Assembly: GCA_964036295.1 (NCBI GenBank)
Contig: OZ038464.1
Location: forward strand, 27,057,008 to 27,121,007
DNA: 64,000 nt
Source of the DNA: Plumapathes pennacea
Lineage: Eukaryota; Cnidaria; Anthozoa; Antipatharia; Myriopathidae
Direction: 5' to 3'
Positions 34,301 to 45,529 of this stretch are shown piece after piece. The notes beneath the pieces are model-generated. The model was not told the DNA's origin. It saw nothing but the letters and a program-made list of their open reading frames with translations, and did not search any database. The translations under genes were made by a program, and so were the position numbers. How positions within the stretch are numbered: the stretch's first letter is position 1; every line of letters begins with the position of its first letter.

Positions 34301-36560
34301 CTCTCTACCATCCCTACCATCAGATATGTACCACAGTGTGGAGAATGTGATCTCTAGACCAGGAAGGCGCTGATGCAACTAGTAATTTTCTTGACAGATT
34401 TTGCCGGAAAAACTGAAGCAGAAAGACGACGTCGACGGTGCAACAACCATGGACGCTGTTGTCAAGGTCGCCGTCAGTGGCGCTCGAGGTTTGAAGCAAT
34501 CAACTTCTGTTTTCTCTTTCAGTCTCTGATCAGCAGTAAAGCTCAGTTGCAAATGATCGTGTAACGTTGTGAATAAGTAGAAGATCGTTCTGCTTTCCTT
34601 GCAAACTCGTTTCGCAAACTTGTTCCGTGTGCAATTTATTGTGCAACTTTTCACCCAGTGGCGTTGCTCGTGGCGTCACTATATGTGTAGCATCCTTTAT
34701 GGTGTGGTTGCAGGTGCAGCGACAGTCTATCAAGGCCTGGAAATGTCTTGGAAGATTCTTTATAAAAGTCTTCAGCACGCCACAGTAGAGACAGTCGATC
34801 ACAAGTACGTAAGGCGTTGCCCTAAAGGCCCAGTTGTTAAAGTTCGCTGTAAAACTTAAAAACCTAAGATTCATTCTTTAGACACTTTAAAAGATTTATT
34901 CTTTAGACCTTTTAGACCTAAAGACGACACGACTTTCTCGATACTTTTCAAGCTAGAACAATAATTTTAGTTTGGCTTTGATCAAGGCTCTTCTACTGGC
35001 CAATCAGGTTCTTGGTTTATATTTTGAACCAATGAAAATGAGACCTTTCCCGCGCAGTTTACTTACTCTCTGCTCACTGACTTTCTAGATTCGGAATGGA
35101 AGCCAGTGAGGCCACCAATAACGCCATGGGTGCCATGGGATATGCACTCCAGGTGAGTTACCTCCCGGTGTTAGAGATTGTGTTTGTAAGGTGGAGATTT
35201 TTTGTTCTTAAGTCTTTCTGGTTCAAGTGAGGTAAGCAAACAAGGAATTCTTGTTTGCCTGTTTTGTTGCCAGATTATTATTGTTGTTATTGTTTAATAT
35301 AATTTATATTAACTTGCATAAGCTATTTAAATATCTTCGTAAACTGCAAAACTACAATAGAAACGATGAAATAATATTGCTGTTATTGTTATTTTTGCTT
35401 TGTTAGTTACAATCCCGGACAAAATGTGTTGAAACATTCGTCAGTCATCCAGTTCCAAAGAAAGCTGCTTTTAATCACCCCTCTCCCCGTATCAATGTTG
35501 TAGCTTGAATTTGGAAGAGTTCCGGTGAGACTTTGACGGAAAACTGTTGCTAAATAATTAATTTACCAACATTGAATGGGGGGGGGGGGAGAACGTGCCA
35601 ACACTTTTGTCCAAGATTGTAGTTAGTTAGTTAGTTTGCTTTCACAGCAAAGACTTCAGTAATAATACTAATTAAAAACTTTAATTTTTTTTTGCAGACA
35701 TACTGGAACGTGGACAACCTTGGAATAAAGTAAGTCAATCTGGGTCTGCTCGATTATTACTTGATGCTTTTCTTTTCAACATGTTCAGAAAAAGGTTTTA
35801 GGATTTACTGTATTCGAAGTAGTAGTTGAGGTACTTCGCTGTCCTCTTGCATGCATGTAGTAAAAACGCATATCGTACCACCATAAACCCCTTAACTCAA
35901 GCTAAGTTTGAAATTGCGGCGCCGTGCAGCGGGTGGCCAAACGGTAATGACCGGTAATCATTGTTCAACACAAGCTGACGAATCACATTGCGTTGACCAT
36001 GGCTCCATTTGGCTCTGCTTGACTTGAGGTGGCCAAAAGATGAAAAAAGTTGGCTCGACTTGGCTGAAAGTTTGATCTCCAGCCAAGTGGATGGCCTAAC
36101 GATGCCCAAGTTGGAACCAAGTTGAAAACTTGGCTCGACTTGGGAGTCCGCTTAGCCAGGGGTTAAGATTGATGTGGATATGCCCAACCGACCAACACCA
36201 CGGAATTACGTTCTTAACATCTCCTCCCTTGGTTCGTCGCCATTACCATTGAACTTGAAATTTCATATCTTGTGCAAGTCTCGTTTTTCTTGTACACAAA
36301 AATGGATTTTAACTAATTATAGTTGAGATTCTAGTCTTAGTATTGAGTTTACAGTGCTTAGCGTCATCAACTTTACTTTGATACGTTAAACTTTTTACAA
36401 CCATTCCGACGCAAAAGAAAACTAATTCTCCCGGGGGCTAGTATCCCTTTGTAATTTACAAAAGAAAACAGGAAAAAAGCTGAAGAAGCAGGAACAATAG
36501 ATAATTGAGCAAAAGCCAAATTCAGATATCAAGTGGAAATTGAATTCATCTATACACGCG

Positions 36561-36591
<31 letters not shown>

Positions 36592-38852
36592 AATGTTGCC
36601 GACTGTAATATTTATTCGTTTAAGTCACTATATGCACACTGACAGTTTTACGAGTTAAATAACTGTAACTTTAAGCGGTATAAAATTTCAACACAGTTAT
36701 TGATACAATATTTATCGACAGTTTGTTTTTTCAATGTACTTTAATGTTGTAAGAGAGAAAAACCTTAGTTTAAATTCGATAAACTTGCCTGGTTGTTTGT
36801 TAGAAATTTTGGCCGGTGAACATTCCCACCGTTGCATTCACAATAATATTTAATGTGTGTATCCGCCCGTGTAAACAAAACAACTTCTGAACTTTGCATA
36901 AAGCAGGCGGCACGAACATTAGTCGTTCTTCAGAAGACTAACTCTGTAAAAAAGCTATGACCTTTATCGGACATTTAGAATTGAATTTCGTGACTCGTGT
37001 GACTCGTGGTCCTTAAACATGACCCACTACTCTTTTCGAATATTGGCCTTGTATTCTCTGTACGTCATTTCAAGTGTTTCAATATTCTAATGAGTGATTA
37101 TTATTTCATGAGAGACAGCGTTTCTAAAGAGACGTAGATGCTTTCATATAAAGTGCACTCTTCTTTGGCCGCACTGTGAACGAGTTTCTGTACAGAACTC
37201 TTTTGCTACATCACTTAGACTATTTGAATATCGCCTACCGCGCAGCTGAATGTCGAAGGTCGGGAAGCCACGTCCAAACAACAACACTGAAAGCAACGGA
37301 GCAGTGTATAACTGGATTGAGAGCAACGGCGCTCTTTGCCACGAAGAAACCGGAGCATCACTGGATGAGAAGGAAAATGGGAATGATTACGGCTTGAGAG
37401 TCACCGATCTACCGGCGATTTTCCACGAAGCGTACATCGAGACGGCGTACCGTCGAGTTGGTTTGTCCGCTTGGGAATCCTGCTTGAGCATACTCCACTT
37501 AAACAATGAAACATTCAATGTGTGGACCCACATCGTAGGGGTCGTGCTCTTCCTCATGCATTGCCCAGGGGTCGTTTTTCAAGATCGTAGTCCTGTGCGC
37601 GAGGTGTTGCTTTACCCGCTTTTGTGTTTCTCTGTCGGGATTACGGCGACCTTTCTAATGAGTATTGGAGCGCATACATTTAACAATATGTCAGTCCGTG
37701 CTAGAAAGGTCTGCTTCTTCGCAGATTATGCATCGATCGGCTTCCACACCTTTACAGGTGGAATGTCCTTCTATTTTTACTCACGACCTGTCAACACCGA
37801 TTGGCGACTATTCAATGAGCCAAGTTTGTTTTTGGGCGTCTCCGGACTCATGTCTGTTTTTTCGACTTTTGTCATTTGCCGAGCAATGTACCATGAATCA
37901 CCAAACCGATCGAAAATAATCGCCTTCACCTATGCCGCGTTGTGGGTGTTCAACACGCTGCCTTACACCTCGCGCATAATCCTCTACCCGTCTCAGCTGA
38001 ACGCCGCATCGCTATACCACTACAAACGGCACTGCTTTCTCTACGCCGTGGGGACGAGTGCCTACGTCGTTAATTTTCCAGAGCGTTTGATGGCGGGCGT
38101 TTTCGACATCGTTGGGCACAGCCATCAATTCATGCATATCTTTATTGCCATGGGTGCCGCTGATGAGTTCACTGCGGTTCATTTGGACATGTTAGAGCGT
38201 CAACGTATTCTGGAAAAGTTTCCCGGCCCCAACATGTACAACTGTTTCGTTCTCTTCGCGTTTGTTTTGTTGGGGAATATTGCACTCGTGTTCTGGTATT
38301 CACAGAAACTTTTCGCGCAGCGAAAGACAGAAAAGAAACAGTGAACGGTGTAAATTTCCAATGTTTCTGATTTGATGAGTATTTAACTATTTGTTATTCC
38401 CTCGTGATCGTCGTGTTTCAGGGGTAGCTTTGGTTTCCCAAGAGACTTCGGTCGCACAAAGACAAGCCACTGAACAGTCAAGAAGATGGATTCCGATTTC
38501 CAGTTTTTGTGACAGAGGTTGAACTTGAAACACTGGCTAAATGCATGACTTTCCATTCTTGTTTTTTTTCCCTCTGTGGTCGTCACGTTTCAATCAATAT
38601 GGTTACTGTACTTCGGTTTCCCAAGAACTCATTTGTCGCAAGGAGACGACACCGGTTTTTGAAAGTGTTTCCTACGTGGCAAGAGCCCTCCTGTTTGTGG
38701 TCATCTAAAAACTTACTCTGTCCTCTTTAGAAGCTTCTGTCCAAAAAGTCTAAGACGAATTCCTCATTAGATTAAGGTTTATGGTCAGGTCATTCCGGGG
38801 GAGGGGGTCGCACACGAGCTAATGTAAGCTATTCTGTGTTAATTAATTTCTT

Positions 38853-38883
<31 letters not shown>

Positions 38884-39702
38884 GTCAACGCCTCTGTGTT
38901 GCATGTGCGATTTCTGTTTGGTGTTCGCCCAAATTCTCCCGATCGACCAAAAATTAATGGAGCAGTTGAGTGTGGATGGACTGACCGAACTTGCAAATAT
39001 CGACAGCATTAAATAAACCAGCTTCAAGCATACGACAGTGTTTATTGCTTGTTCATTCAGCTGTTCTTGCAGATAAAAGAGCGTCAAGAGTAGGTGATTC
39101 AAAACTTGATTTTTCAAAACAAGAGCAATGCTGTAATAGTACGATTTTAAGGGGGGAGAGGATGGGAGAGAGAACATTGTTTTTCGAAGCATGAGGTTTA
39201 TCCATTCGTACAACGCAAATATGAGCACAAGCGCAAGAAAAAGGAACGTGTAAATCAGGAAAACGCAGTCTTGTTTCGTGCTAAGTTTCCATGAAATCTC
39301 TCAGAATTTCATTGCGCCTAACCACAAGGTGCCAGACTGGAAAACCGATTTTAGCTTTGTCTCAGAAACTCTCATTGAATAAAGAGTTTCCCAGAATCCA
39401 TTTGGAGCTTTTCGATGTAATTTGTGGTGATCTGGAACAGCTTTAAGCTTTTCCCGTCAAGTTTGATTGTGAAATGGCCCGCCAAAATATCTCAGCCTTC
39501 CTAGCTACGCATGATTGTGAAAGTAGCATATTTGTACCGAGGTAAGCAGTTAGATTTTAATAGAATTGTTTGACTAAACCAAGTCTTCTCCGTTCTTGCA
39601 TTCAGAGCTATTGCCAAGAGGACTGCAAAGGATACTGGGAAGGAAATAGTCAACGAGGCGGAGAAGAAATACATCACTAACGGTCAGCAGCAATTGCAGT
39701 GA
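30160..39702 (+). CDS. SPART: Spartin (MIT and senescence-domain protein)
   Basis: Adaptor on endosomes and lipid droplets. In vertebrates it links ESCRT-III and ubiquitin ligases to lipid-droplet turnover. Fifteen exons: 30160-30224, 30584-30654, 30895-30988, 31607-31797, 32161-32256, 32354-32769, 33194-33223, 33366-33443, 33616-33715, 34171-34274, 34398-34488, 34714-34804, 35089-35152, 35698-35729 and 39606-39702. They total 1620 bp, 539 residues plus TGA, in frame; human spartin is longer at 666. An N-terminal MIT domain (about 10-95) shows YINNALKFDEQGKSREALQL and an ESCRT-binding-type helix. The middle contains MFFVSDEG and a Trp/Pro segment like the spartin central domain. The C-terminal senescence domain (from about 312) includes IIAWGLTKGAEVGSHLMQKG, TVYQGLEMSWKIL and DNLGIKAIAKRTAKDTGKE. 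Exon 7 is only 30 bp. The 3.9-kb last intron holds a PAQR gene. Confidence 0.93.
31280..31384. repeat. Large hairpin-forming palindrome
   Basis: Arms around aagctgtttcggcgag: gtggtggatatttacc on the left and its complement on the right, with imperfect complementarity extending about 45 bp outward to aataattatt. It lies in spartin intron 3. Confidence 0.8.
31390..31541. mobile_element. MITE with 'TAGTATATACCACACAAG' inverted ends
   Basis: About 150 bp with near-perfect 20-bp inverted ends (tagtatataccacacaag and cttgtgtggtatatacta), no coding capacity. An isolated copy of one end occurs at 32087-32113 in the next intron. Confidence 0.75.
32087..32113. repeat. Solo end of the 31390 MITE
   Basis: cactattcacttgtgtggta followed by tatacta matches the right end of the element at 31390-31541. 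No partner end is visible nearby. Confidence 0.7.
35920..36165. repeat. Dispersed 'CAAGTTGAAC' repeat, copy 3 (spartin intron)
   Basis: Repeats the words gtggccaaa, cttggctcgacttgg and caagttgaaaacttggctcg several times in about 250 bp, like the copies at 243-420 and 26015-26165. It is the longest copy. Confidence 0.55.
37250..38344 (+). CDS. PAQR-family receptor, intronless, nested in a spartin intron
   Basis: Progestin and adipoQ receptor family protein of 364 residues in one exon, on the same strand as spartin and wholly inside its last intron. Predicted seven-helix membrane protein with a cytosolic N-terminus. Family hallmarks: FHEAYIETAYRR at 58-69, NNETFNVWTH at 85-94, Ser138 and His142 (SIGAH), DYASIGFHTF at 159-168, NFPER at 275-279, and GHSHQFMHIF at 289-298. 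Ser138, His142, His292 and His296 correspond to the zinc-binding and ceramidase-like site of PAQR proteins. An in-frame TGA lies immediately before the ATG at 37250, so the start is well fixed. The adiponectin-receptor versus membrane progestin-receptor branch is unresolved; invertebrate PAQR proteins often fit neither cleanly. The lack of introns suggests retroposition or an old single-exon gene. Confidence 0.93.
   Translation: MSKVGKPRPNNNTESNGAVYNWIESNGALCHEETGASLDEKENGNDYGLRVTDLPAIFHEAYIETAYRRVGLSAWESCLSILHLNNETFNVWTHIVGVVLFLMHCPGVVFQDRSPVREVLLYPLLCFSVGITATFLMSIGAHTFNNMSVRARKVCFFADYASIGFHTFTGGMSFYFYSRPVNTDWRLFNEPSLFLGVSGLMSVFSTFVICRAMYHESPNRSKIIAFTYAALWVFNTLPYTSRIILYPSQLNAASLYHYKRHCFLYAVGTSAYVVNFPERLMAGVFDIVGHSHQFMHIFIAMGAADEFTAVHLDMLERQRILEKFPGPNMYNCFVLFAFVLLGNIALVFWYSQKLFAQRKTEKKQ
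38852..38883. repeat. Poly(T) run
   Basis: About 30 T residues in the spartin intron about 500 bp downstream of the PAQR stop codon. Similar T-runs occur at 31870 and 36560. Confidence 0.9.
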
Positions 39703-41043
39703 AGTTACGATCGGATCCCATCACAATTAAACAACCAATCACAGACTGGCTCCTTCCAAGAGGACTCTGGTCACAGAAACGAGACAAAAGTCAAATTAAT
39801 TGATGTCTGATATCCTTCGGGTTATAGAGCCGTATGTTTGAGCGAAATTTGGTTTGAAGTAACAGACTGAACCGTATTCATAACACGTTCGAAATTGTTT
39901 GCAAAACTTTTAAAAATGGTGTCGTGACTGAATCGTTTATTTTCGGGTTTGTAGGTGCATCGGATGAAAACTGAAATATTATTCGGACTGGCAAAGGTTT
40001 CCGTACTGAGGCGTACTAACTCCTAAACTCACTATGAATGTTTTCTTAATAACTCTACATAAAATGTTTCAATTACATGATGAGCAATTAGTATCAGATT
40101 ACTTGTTCTCTTTGCTGTACTACTCATTAGGAGAACTGTCTATCTTGATCATACTCCAAGAGTTTAACAAAATGTTTACTCTATAAATATATGTAGAATT
40201 AAGTACACTCCAGTGCAAATCAGAAGAGAAATAATTTCACAACCTTTTGGGTAAAAAATGAGGTGTTATATCAACGAGATTTTGTGTGAGAGGAAGTTAA
40301 TAAACTTTGCAAAAAAGTATTGAGCACAAAGGGTCTTCCTTCAACAAACGTTTGCAATATGTATTGTCAGTTAAATGTCTAACCGACTTCACGTAATCGT
40401 CGTTCTTAAGTTTAATCTTATGATACATGATCTGTGCTCAACTGTAATTTCATCGTCCAACTTTCTATGCCCCCCTTTTTTTTTTCTCCTTTTTCCCCTC
40501 TTTTTCGTTCATTTGTTCGTTCGTTTCTTTCTATTTTGCACATTGCTCAAAGTCCACAAATCAAGGGAAGCCATCCAGAAATGCGGTTGCTATGGGATAA
40601 TACCACGTGACCAAATTGTTGCTTATTGATACCAGTTGTTTACCGGTGGAACGAAAGCCATTGGTCCCCCTAGCCTACCTGCACATTCAAAGAGAAACAC
40701 AATGTGGTTACCAGCTTTCATCACGTTCGTTTTTAGTTGATTTTCTCATACGACATGAGAGCACAGTTTGACATTGCAGGATTTTGTAATTTTGTGTGAT
40801 GTCTAAAGGCCAGGAAGAAGACAGAAACTTCTCTCTCCTCAGGAGACGAACGTTAAATGTTTGAAGAGTGGTCGGAGAGATGGACATAGTCAGAATTTCA
40901 CAAGTGTTCCACTTGTGAGAAAGAGATGCTCTTTGTTCCTACACGTTTTAAACGAGCAAAGTTTCTCTTGTATTCTCTGTTTTCTCTTGCCTGCGTTTTG
41001 CTGTTCAGAAGGATACTTATAGGACGTACACTAAATATTCGCC
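39703..41043. other. Spartin to GCNT interval
   Basis: 1.3 kb between the spartin stop and the proposed first exon of the glycosyltransferase. It should hold the spartin 3' UTR and the promoter of the next gene. Only short T- and pyrimidine-rich runs near 40470-40510 stand out. Confidence 0.5.
40299..40304 (+). terminator. SPART: Candidate polyadenylation signal for spartin
   Basis: AATAAA lies about 600 bp past the spartin stop codon, in AT-rich flank. It is the clearest canonical hexamer before the next gene. Confidence 0.4.
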
Positions 41044-42558
41044 ATGATGATTTTCAAGAAACTCAAGTAAGTCTGTTGACTGTTTAATGTCAGCTTGAGC
41101 GGTCCCCCTTGCAGGACTCGGATATGTGACATACCCCGTTCTGCGAGTATCTTGGTGATTTCTGGTATGGTGTCGCGCCCAAATGGTCAGACATCTGATT
41201 TCTGATTGATTGCTCGCGATAAAACCCTCGCCGAATTGCGCATGAATTCATGCATTTTGCCCAAAATAGGAAAAGCAATAAATCTACTAAGCAGGACGAA
41301 ACACCAATGCTCTTGATATTTCTGAAACTTGTTCTGAAAGTTGAGCAGACTATATGTTAAGGCTTCTGGTTTCACGTATTTTCTATAATTCGGAAGTCTG
41401 CAAGTTTAAACTTCAAAGAGTTCATGTTAAAGCAGCACTTAACACAATATTTTTTTCCAGCTTTCTAGGTGGAATCGTTGTCTAACACTCATCTCTCAGA
41501 ATTCGACCACCACAAGCTCCACAACGGTTAATCGTAGTGACAACCATATTGTCAGGAAGTACGCCTCCAAGTCATGCACCCGTGTTTTAATAGAAGACTT
41601 TGCTTCGCGTGATCCCACCCGGTCAGAGCGCGAGTTCCCTATCGCTTACGCACTGGTAGTTTACAAAGGCGCGGAATTGTTGGAGAAACTCTTGCAAGCG
41701 ATCTACATGCCGCATAACGTCTACTGCATTCACGTGGACCAGAAGGTTTGGAAGACATTTGCTCCTTTGATTTCCAACATAACGCGGTGTTTGGAAAATG
41801 TTTTCCTTGCGAGAGATCCCGTGGACGTGATCTGGGGTCATGTGAGTGTGCTGGAGGCCCAGGTAAAATGCATGCAAAACCTTCTTCACAGTCGGGTAAA
41901 GTGGAAATATTTGATTACGCTAGTTGGTCAAGATTTCCCTCTTTACGATAATAAAAACATAGTAGAAGCGCTGAAGAATCTCGGAGGAAACAATAACATT
42001 GGGAGTCTGCCTATACCTGGATTGTTTAAAAATCGAACTCGATTTGTTCATCTGTTTGACCGATTTCGTGAAGGAGCGGAGCACTTTTCTTATTCTCACA
42101 TCCAAACTCCCTTCTTGAAGTCACCACCGCCTCACAACATCACTCTCTACAAAGGCTCCAACCATGTCGCTCTGACGCGGTCTTTCGTCAATTACGTCGT
42201 ACATCACACAGTTCCCAGAGACTTCCTGGATTGGCTGAGCGATACTTATGTCCCGGATGAGCTTTACTTTGCGTCTCTTCAGCGGTACCCAGCGTCCCCC
42301 GGGGCAGTGCCCCACAAACAGCAGCCGCACTGGATCATGCGCGCCTTGAGGTGGCGCTACATGGGGAGCTGTAACGGGATGTTTATAAGGAACCTTTGCT
42401 GGATCAATATTCAAGACCTCCGTTGGGTCTTCAGTAACATGCACCGCATGAAATTATTTGTACATAAGGTTCCGTTTGATTATGACGATTGTTTGCTGGA
42501 GTGCTTGTCAGAGGCGCTGCGGATAAGAAAATATGGCCAGTATTTTTATAAACTTTAA
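41044..42558 (+). CDS. Core-2/I-branching beta-1,6-GlcNAc transferase (GT14)
   Basis: Golgi glycosyltransferase of family GT14 (GCNT type), expected to add a beta-1,6 GlcNAc branch to O-glycans or poly-LacNAc. The catalytic region is in one exon, 41469-42558. A 23-bp first exon, 41044-41066, with a good donor (AAGTAAGT) joins in phase 2 and gives 370 residues, against about 430 in vertebrates. Family segments: REFPIAYALVVYKGAELLEK, NVYCIHVDQK, WKYLITLVGQDFPLYDNKNI, GSNHVALTRSFVNYVV, PDELYFASLQRYPASPG and CNGMFIRNLCWI. The proposed N-terminus (MMIFKKLKWNRCLTLISQ) is not a convincing membrane anchor, so the true 5' exon may be elsewhere. The body is secure; the start is not. AATAAA hexamers follow at 42679 and 42738. 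Confidence 0.85.
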
Positions 42559-42678
42559 AACATAGAAAACAAGCAAACAAAAAACATTAACTCGGCTCAA
42601 CGAAAAATCTGAACAGTGCGAAAAGAATGTACACATTAAGAGCTTTCATCTTTAAGTTTCATTTCACAGTTCAAGAGC

Positions 42679-42684
42679 AATAAA
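42679..42684 (+). terminator. Candidate polyadenylation signal, GCNT-like gene
   Basis: AATAAA 121 bp after the stop codon; a second copy is at 42738-42743. Confidence 0.5.
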
Positions 42685-43324
42685 AGTAGATTTTTTTGTA
42701 ACAATGATCAGTAGGCTGCAGATATAGCTATACTCTCAATAAAAGGAATTTCTTGGAGAATCTCGTGTGCTCCCCTTCCCACTATGAGCGAATCTTTTCT
42801 TGGGTTGCAATCAATTCTTGGAGATGTAAGAATAGAAAGAAACTTTGCAGCCAGATAGTTGAGTCATTGACAGTACCAAAGTTTATCCTGCAACATGGGG
42901 GCCGTCATTACGTACCGCAAAGACTAATCTTTCATTGTCTTGTTTGTGTTTAAGCTAAGTTACTATTCTTCTAGCTGAAATATAATATTCTGTGAAACGT
43001 TTCTTTCTACAGTGTCACCCCCTCCCCCTCGTGAACGATAATGTTCCTCTGCACACGTGCTCACCATCCATAACCAATAGCAATCGAGAGTGCAGAGCAA
43101 GTTTCGCGCCATAGCAGGCGCGCCGTTGCTTGGTGCCTCAACGAAGGACTTGTTGACATATTTTTGACAATTCTCTCAGCTTGGAAGGACATTCCGCCGT
43201 AAGGAAAAGCGCACTTGTCATACTGATCAGCTTTACAGAGCTACTAGGATGTTAAACTTCACGAGAACTTCCCCGGAAATTCGCTCAAGCTTTGGAAATT
43301 CCAGCTCTGGATACAAGAACCTTA

Positions 43325-43712
43325 GGCCCGGTTCAGACGCCGCTCCTGACATGCGCCGAACCTAATGCTTGAATTAAGTACGGCAGAAGAGCGGCGTCTG
43401 AATCAATTAGGTTCGGCATATTTGAATTAGGTACGGCAGCGGTATTAGGTTCGACTGACGCTGTCGCATAATCCGACGTGGGAGCGACGTTGATTCAGAC
43501 GCCGCTCTTCACATGTGCCGTACCTATTGCATGAATTATTTTTAAATTATTTTGAATTAAAAACATGTATCCTTAAACATAAGCACTATTGTGTATTTGG
43601 TGCGGCAGGAAAAGTTCGCCGTTTGAATCAACAGTCGCTCCTATGTCGAACCAGGGTCGAATCTATTACTATTAGGTTCGGCGCATGTCAGGAGCGGCGT
43701 CTGAACCGGGCC
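43325..43712. mobile_element. PIF/Harbinger-like MITE with TTA target duplication
   Basis: A 388-bp element with inverted ends ggcccggttcagacgccgct and its complement, extending about 40 bp each side (through cctgacatgcgccgaaccta). TTA flanks both ends (43322-43324 and 43713-43715), the target duplication style of PIF/Harbinger elements. Inside, several partial copies of 'attaggttcggc' and 'gattcagacgccgctctt' lie in alternating orientation, so the interior was itself built from duplicated end sequence. No transposase is encoded. Confidence 0.85.
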
Positions 43713-45529
43713 TTACTGAGCCGTGCAGTGGCACTGATCATGAAGTGTACACCAGGAAAAACCCTTTACCAGGAGGTAAGTCTGAAAGGAAACAAACTTG
43801 GTTTGAATAATCTGATCAGTTTACGAAATCAACGTACTTAGTTTCACGTGTGCGAGATTCGAGGACATGAAGTGACCATAAAACCACGCCAATATAAAGT
43901 GGACTAGCCGGTATTGTTGTAAGATGAGTACTGTAAAGTCTACTTATTGTAGACCGTGAAATTTTCAATTGCACGTGGTCGCAAATATTGGTTCATTCTA
44001 ATAGTCCGCATGGTTGTGTGTTTCGTCCTTTATTTGATATATACTTCCAGTGGGCGAAGCTGTAAGCCGCTCTTCTCAGTCATTTCATCTGAATTTGGTC
44101 CTGTAGTTGAATCTAGGGAATACTATATGGTTTCGCAGACGTGAATTGTTTTTCTCTGGAGTATTACGTGACCGGCAATATTTACCGCTGCTTGTCTAGC
44201 CAGCCGTGTATTTTGCACCGGCGATATTCGGCAAGTTTTCCTTCGGTGTCTGCCAACCCAATCAATTCTACAGCTCGACGAAGAGGATTTTCTTGTCGAG
44301 TAGCAGTATTTGAAGTCGGTTTTTGACAAAACGAGGACTGTCCGGCTCGTACGCTTTTCACCATTCTGTGTCGCTCTGACGGAAACCTTATGAACAAAGG
44401 TGGGTGCCAGTTACACGAATCATTTTTTAGCACCCATAAACTATTTGAACACGCTTACTTATAATGTAATATTGTTTTCCAGACATTAGAGAAGAAAATA
44501 ACTCGGGGTGACAATGACACAAGTATAAAATGCAGGCCACTGATTTTTGGTCTGCTGACCCCGCTACTTATGAGCACTTGAGGTACAGTCGCCCACGCTG
44601 GCGCGGCGTTCTTTCACAGAACAACAATGTTAGCCAAGGAGATGGTTGGCCGGCTTTTATGGACTTTCAGTTGCATTATCATGTCAGGTGGGAAGTTTCG
44701 CTGGTCATCAGTCTGAATCAGGGCTGCTGCCTAACGTGTGAAAGCTGGGCAGAGGCAGTCCGAGTGTGGACGTTTCTTTCTTCAGACCCTCATCAGATCT
44801 CATCAACTGAAGACAGTTAAAATTAGCAAGGGCTACTTCAGGCTACTCATTCGACGAATGTCACGGACCAATACAAAGCAGTCTTCTACTGATATCGCTC
44901 TCAAAAAACATTCAAAAAGAGTCGAAGCAGTAAAAAAGTGTAGTATCTGTTGGGAACTCTATCAAGCCAAGGCAACGCAACTCTACCAAGCCGCTGGACT
45001 CCCGCTCCGCCTTTTTGGGGGGAGGAGAGGTTGGAGAGATTTATAAATATCTAACTACACTATAATATGTATTTCATTCACTCTTGACCAATCCGTACGC
45101 CCGTTTTAATTATATCGGGTGACAAACTGTCAGGCTTAGTTCTGTTTTGCTGCCCGATGATTGTTTAGTGAAGGCTCCTCTCATCGATTTTGGTGCGAGA
45201 AAGTGCCATAAAAGATGTAGTTTAGCGCTGACCCCGGAGAAAACATGATCCCAGTGAACGTGGTTTTCTACAGAGCAGGTCACAACAAACCACCAACACC
45301 ACAAGCGGCCTGTCTTTGTTGCATCAATGCCTCGTGAAACATTTATGAGATGCCCAGGCCAATGGAAGACCAGAGAAAAGTACACACTTGACACAGCTGT
45401 TGACCGAGCAACAAAGCACAGGAGCATAAAGACAAATCCCACTAAAAGATATCCGGCGCGGTGATGATGATGGGAGATGATGTAAACTATAAACACTGCT
45501 GAACAATCAAGCAAAGCGAAAACTTTACT

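Larger units (their letters stand above)
42559..45529. other. GCNT to CHPF interval
   Basis: 3 kb with no supported gene. It contains the Harbinger-like MITE at 43325-43712. Short open frames at 43515-43841 (mostly inside that MITE), 44182-44433 (minus), 44530-44820 and 44738-45046 show no recognisable domain. Confidence 0.55.

Noticed and set aside
41461-41468. Acceptor at 41460 for the GCNT catalytic exon
   Set aside because: Joined to the proposed 23-bp first exon it gives an early stop. The acceptor eight bases further on keeps the frame.
43515-43841. 108-residue open frame
   Set aside because: Most of it lies within the non-coding Harbinger-like MITE; no similarity to transposase is visible.
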